Origin: Lacrimispora xylanisolvens | Lineage (GTDB): Bacteria; Bacillota; Clostridia; Lachnospirales; Lachnospiraceae | Assembly: GCF_002934545.1 (NCBI RefSeq) | Contig: NZ_PTJA01000003.1 | Coordinates: forward strand, 248,001 to 312,000 | Length of the DNA stretch: 64,000 bases | Direction: 5' to 3' | Part shown: piece by piece, positions 60,528 through 64,000 of the stretch | How positions within the stretch are numbered: the stretch's first letter is position 1 | How the letters are laid out: every line of letters starts with the position of its first letter | Translations under genes and position numbers: made by a program | Notes under the pieces: model-generated | The model's input: only the letters and a program-made list of their open reading frames with translations | Database searches by the model: none | What the model was told of the DNA's origin: nothing

Positions 60528-62119
60528 TTGTAGATGATGAGGACTATGTTAGGGATATACTTGTAAAAAACATTCGCAGTTCCTCGTTAGCTGTGGAAGT
60601 GGTTGCAGTTGCGGGAGATGGAAAAGAAGCTTTAAAATCAGCTCTTCAATTAAAACCGGATATTCTAATCACGGATATATCCATGCCTTTCATGAATGGA
60701 TTGGAACTGATTAAAGAGATGCAGAAAGCCAGACTTTTAAGCAAATATGTTGTAATCAGCGGATACGATGAATTCGATTATGCCAGACAGGCTATTTCAC
60801 TTGGTGTAAAGGATTATCTGCTAAAACCGTTTCTGCCCCAGGAGCTTGATGAAGTTTTAGTGAAGATGATAAACGAGTTAGACAGTCAGAAAACTCTTCA
60901 GCAAAATATGAGTCTGCTTCGGGAACAGGCGATTATCAGGGAAGGTCTCTACAGGGAAAAAGTATGTAAGGATCTGCTGGAAGGGCGTGAGTGCAGGGAA
61001 ACGGACTATAAGCAGCTTGGTATGGATTTAACAGGAGACTATTATCTGGCAGGCATACTCCGTCTTGCAGGGGGAACCTGGGATTTTAAAAGTCAGGAAA
61101 GTATAGAAGAGTTTCTGCTTTTGATACGGGATGGTTATTTTCCTGCTGACATCAGTCTTTATGGTGTCAGTTTTGATGGAGCCCATCTGGTAATAATCTG
61201 GTGCGGGTCAGGAAACGGAAAAGCTGCATTTACCGGTAAAATTAAAACAGGTATGGAAAAGATACAGGTAAGCCTGAAAAAGTATTATCAGATCCAGCTT
61301 ACTTCTGCCATAGGCTCTCCTTACAAGAGCAGGGAGGGGCTATGTGCTTCTTATCAGGAAGCCATGGCGGTCTGGCGGGGAATGATTAATACAGAACACC
61401 CTGTTTTATTTTATGGAGAAGAGCATGAAAAACAGGAGGAGGGCAGCAGCTCGTCAATCAGAGACTGGAAAAATCAGATTCGTCTTTCCGTACGGCTGGG
61501 GCAAAAAGATGAAGCACTGTTACAACTGAAAGGGTTAATTAAAAGCTATGCTTCTCTGGCCAACAAAAAAAATGACTACATCAGTGTGTCGGTAAAGGAA
61601 CTGATTTACGCAATCCAGAATGATATGGAACATGCCGGTTTTGATCGGGAGATTCTGGAGCCTGCAGCCTCTATGCAGGACAGGATTCATTATGGCAGCC
61701 TTATGGACATGAAGGAAATGCTGGAAAGCTATATAGAAACCTGCTGCCTGGTGATCTCTGAGTATTCAGAGGAAACAAAAGCCAGTACTGTGGTAAAACA
61801 GATAAAGCTGTTACTGGAAAACAATATAAAAGACTGCAAAGTGGACTTAGAGTGGGTTGCTGACAAGGTACATTTTAGTTCCAGCTATGTCCGCCAGATT
61901 TTCAAACAGCACACAGGTGAAGGGGTTGGGGAATATCTGATACGGAAACGGATGGAGCATGCCGGAATGCTTCTTCAGAACACCAGTTTAAAAATACAGG
62001 AAGTGTCAGAAGAGTGCGGATATGAGAATCAAAGGTATTTTGCAAGCAGTTTTAAGAAATTTTATGGCTGTACGCCAACTGAATTTAAAAAGGCAGTAGA
62101 AGAAGAACGGTTATATTAA
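60512..62119 (+). CDS. Response regulator with AraC-type DNA-binding domain (YesN-like)
   Basis: A 535-residue regulator. The receiver domain (residues 3-120) has the acidic pocket D8-D9, the phosphorylation site D55 in ILITDISMP, and the conserved Lys in KPFLPQEL. A middle region of about 300 residues, usual in YesN proteins, is of unclear function. The C-terminal AraC domain (about 430-535) contains two helix-turn-helix motifs, ending GYENQRYFASSFKKFYGCTPTEF. The start at 60512 is set by GGGGAGA upstream; a longer frame from 60461 lacks one. It overlaps the kinase by 16 bases, so they are likely coupled. Presumed target: the transporter and lyase promoters nearby. Confidence 0.93.
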   Translation: MYRIMIVDDEDYVRDILVKNIRSSSLAVEVVAVAGDGKEALKSALQLKPDILITDISMPFMNGLELIKEMQKARLLSKYVVISGYDEFDYARQAISLGVKDYLLKPFLPQELDEVLVKMINELDSQKTLQQNMSLLREQAIIREGLYREKVCKDLLEGRECRETDYKQLGMDLTGDYYLAGILRLAGGTWDFKSQESIEEFLLLIRDGYFPADISLYGVSFDGAHLVIIWCGSGNGKAAFTGKIKTGMEKIQVSLKKYYQIQLTSAIGSPYKSREGLCASYQEAMAVWRGMINTEHPVLFYGEEHEKQEEGSSSSIRDWKNQIRLSVRLGQKDEALLQLKGLIKSYASLANKKNDYISVSVKELIYAIQNDMEHAGFDREILEPAASMQDRIHYGSLMDMKEMLESYIETCCLVISEYSEETKASTVVKQIKLLLENNIKDCKVDLEWVADKVHFSSSYVRQIFKQHTGEGVGEYLIRKRMEHAGMLLQNTSLKIQEVSEECGYENQRYFASSFKKFYGCTPTEFKKAVEEERLY

Positions 62120-62131
62120 GGGAGGGATTTT

Positions 62132-64000
62132 ATGATACAGTTTACAAAAGCACAAATTACCCAGCTTCAAAAAAAGGGGGAGCTTTGGCCTGAAGCAATC
62201 AGTCAGTTAAAAGAGGAAGTAAGTGAGGTAATGGCAGAGCCGGTTCTTGTTCCTGAAACTGGAATCGCAAACTGGTTTCTCTATTATTACTGTCCCAAAT
62301 GCTCGGTTCAGCTGGAATTTAACAGAATGGATGGGCATTATCACAAATGCCCGGCCTGTGGTCAGGTATTTACAGGGGAGCCTTACGACAGCACCTGGTG
62401 GGGAATCATAAACTCCAGAAACTATACTGCTGCATTTAAAATGGGACTTTTATATCTGGTTACCAAAGAAGAGTGTTATGCAAAAAAAGCAATCTCTATC
62501 ATGACGGAGTATTCCAAATATTATAAAGATTACGAGGTGCATGGCGATATTCCTTACAATGGTCCTGGGAAATCAGGCGCTCAGACTCTTGATGAGGCCA
62601 ATTTTCTCAGAAGCTTTGCTATGACCTATGATCTTTTATCCGATGCAATGACGGAGGCAGAGCAGATTTTTATCCGGGATGGTATGCTGCTTCCAGGTGC
62701 TGAATTTCTCATGGAACACCGCCATAAACAGTTGCATAACCACGAAGTAATTATTAATTCTGCCATAGCCATTATCGGATTGATTTTTCATGTGGACTCC
62801 TATGTAAATTTTTCCGTTTATGAACCGTATGGCCTTCTTTATCAGCTGGAGCATGGAATGCTTCCCAATCATATGTGGTTTGAAGGGGCCTTTGGTTACC
62901 ATTTTTACGCATTAACCAGTTTTTTTGCATATGAAAAGTTTGCTCTGCATACTCCCCACAGCCATATCAGTCATCCCAATTATAAGGCCATGATGGAGTT
63001 GTTAGTGGATTATTTAGAGCCGGATTTTAGGATTCCAATGTTAAATGATACAAACTATGGACATACATCTTCCAGTCTTTATCTCTACGAGTTTGCTTAT
63101 CGTGAGATGGGAGGGGAGAAACTTTTGTATATTTTAAACCAATTATATAAAAATGAAAAACGGGATAATATGGAAGCCTTTATCTATGGTGTGGATGAGC
63201 TGTCCTCATGCAGTCATTTGTTTGAAAATTATCATATAGAAGAAGGTCTCAGTGGTAATACCATTTTAAGAGGTTCCAATGGGCGGTACCTGCTGTTTAA
63301 GCATGACAGCTATGGCGGTGAGCACGACCATTACGACCGGCTGGATATTAGTTATCTGGCATATGGTAAGCGAATCTCTCCCGACCTTGGTACCACTGGA
63401 TATGGTGCCTTAATGCATTACGATTATTATAAAAATACAGGGTCCCACAACACCGTGATGATTGGGGAAGAGAATCAGGCACCGGTAAATGCAGTCTTAA
63501 AGCGGTATGAGGAACTGAATGGGGTGATTTATGCAGAGGCAGAAGCAGACTGGACTGCTCCTTATACCATGCCTGACAGCTTTACCATTGTACAGTGGAA
63601 GGAAGAACATTACAGATCTGTTAAAATGACAAGAAAAATCGCCTGGACGGATGATTATTTTGCAGAAGTGTTTCTGGTAACAGGAGCAGATCCTGATTTA
63701 GCAATTGACTGGGTGATGCATGTTTCAGGAGAGAATGTGTTAACGTTTAACGGCCGGTCAGCAGAAGGCCTTTCGATAAAAAAGCCATTTAAGCATCTTC
63801 ATTCCGTTCAAGAGACCATAGCAGACGGTTCAATCGTAACTGCTTATCAGGATGGGGAAGTGACAACTCATATATTTGGTTACGGATTTGGTCAGACTGT
63901 ATTTAGTGCAAAAGGACCGGATAATCCTTCGGTGTCGGATATTAATTACAGGATTGAGCGCTGTTTTGGAGGAGAGGCAATGTTTGCTCATGTGATTACC
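62132..64000 (+). CDS. Heparinase II/III-family polysaccharide lyase (3' end outside window)
   Basis: An open frame of 623 codons runs from ATG 62132 to the window end without a stop. GGGAGGG precedes the start. The protein has no signal peptide, so it should act in the cytoplasm on imported oligosaccharides. It has an N-terminal zinc-ribbon-like pair (C54, C57 and C73, C76), then an alpha-toroid region with HNHEVIINSAIAI and NHMWFEGAFGYHFYAL, and a beta-rich heparinase II/III part with KHDSYGGEHDHYDRLDISY. These phrases match the oligo-uronide (alginate- or heparin-type) lyase group. The exact substrate cannot be read. It lies 12 bases after the response regulator, so it is probably the first catabolic gene of this locus. 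Confidence 0.88.
   Translation, partial: MIQFTKAQITQLQKKGELWPEAISQLKEEVSEVMAEPVLVPETGIANWFLYYYCPKCSVQLEFNRMDGHYHKCPACGQVFTGEPYDSTWWGIINSRNYTAAFKMGLLYLVTKEECYAKKAISIMTEYSKYYKDYEVHGDIPYNGPGKSGAQTLDEANFLRSFAMTYDLLSDAMTEAEQIFIRDGMLLPGAEFLMEHRHKQLHNHEVIINSAIAIIGLIFHVDSYVNFSVYEPYGLLYQLEHGMLPNHMWFEGAFGYHFYALTSFFAYEKFALHTPHSHISHPNYKAMMELLVDYLEPDFRIPMLNDTNYGHTSSSLYLYEFAYREMGGEKLLYILNQLYKNEKRDNMEAFIYGVDELSSCSHLFENYHIEEGLSGNTILRGSNGRYLLFKHDSYGGEHDHYDRLDISYLAYGKRISPDLGTTGYGALMHYDYYKNTGSHNTVMIGEENQAPVNAVLKRYEELNGVIYAEAEADWTAPYTMPDSFTIVQWKEEHYRSVKMTRKIAWTDDYFAEVFLVTGADPDLAIDWVMHVSGENVLTFNGRSAEGLSIKKPFKHLHSVQETIADGSIVTAYQDGEVTTHIFGYGFGQTVFSAKGPDNPSVSDINYRIERCFGGEAMFAHVIT

Noticed and set aside
62636-62902. 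Minus-strand frame of 88 codons
   Set aside because: It lies entirely inside the lyase gene, which has a good ribosome-binding site and recognisable family motifs.

Overview
The window looks like a chromosomal segment of a low-to-mid GC, Gram-positive anaerobe of the Lachnospiraceae (Clostridium cluster XIVa; relatives such as Lacrimispora or Enterocloster are my inference). The signs are a PolC-type DNA polymerase III, an MEP isoprenoid pathway, choline-binding-like cell-wall repeats, very large SpaA/CnaB surface proteins, YesM/YesN-type two-component regulation and a small Lachnospiraceae-typical protein often labelled Hsp90-like. No assignment below genus-group level is possible from the sequence alone.

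Region 1 (1-17344) is core genome. The end of tsf is followed by a complete oligopeptide ABC transporter (oppB-C-D-F, then oppA with its own promoter). Then comes the conserved pyrH-frr-uppS-cdsA-dxr-rseP-ispG-polC block for UMP phosphorylation, ribosome recycling, undecaprenyl and phospholipid synthesis, isoprenoid synthesis, intramembrane proteolysis and replication. The opp genes split the usual tsf-pyrH neighbourhood, with a terminator after tsf and a fresh promoter before pyrH.

Region 2 (17345-52500) is accessory and bounded by tRNA genes: Pro(CGG) and Glu(CTC) on the left, Thr(CGT) on the right. After a 1-Cys-type peroxiredoxin and a 470-bp AT-rich gap, an apparent operon (18791-33008) encodes three secreted cell-wall-binding proteins of 770, 2501 and 1401 residues plus a 59-residue membrane protein. 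A 3.3-kb module follows (33113-36389): a divergently transcribed XRE-type regulator facing nine small genes of unknown function, one with an in-phase A AAA AAG slippery site joining two frames. Next are a secreted transglutaminase-like protein and a 4690-residue LPGTG-anchored surface protein made largely of SpaA/CnaB-like domains. The recurring short motif A(T/S)PSE(A/V/S) links all four large surface proteins.

Region 3 (52500-64000) starts with a membrane-bound GGDEF-EAL protein (degenerate GGDEF, apparently intact EAL) overlapping an acylphosphatase gene. It ends in a carbohydrate-uptake locus: sugar-binding lipoprotein, two permeases, YesM-type histidine kinase, AraC-type response regulator and a heparinase II/III-family lyase open at the window edge. 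The likely scheme is sensing of an oligosaccharide by the kinase, activation of the transporter genes, import, and cytoplasmic cleavage by the lyase, which has no signal peptide. No ATPase gene for this importer is in view, as is common when a shared MsmK-type ATPase is used.
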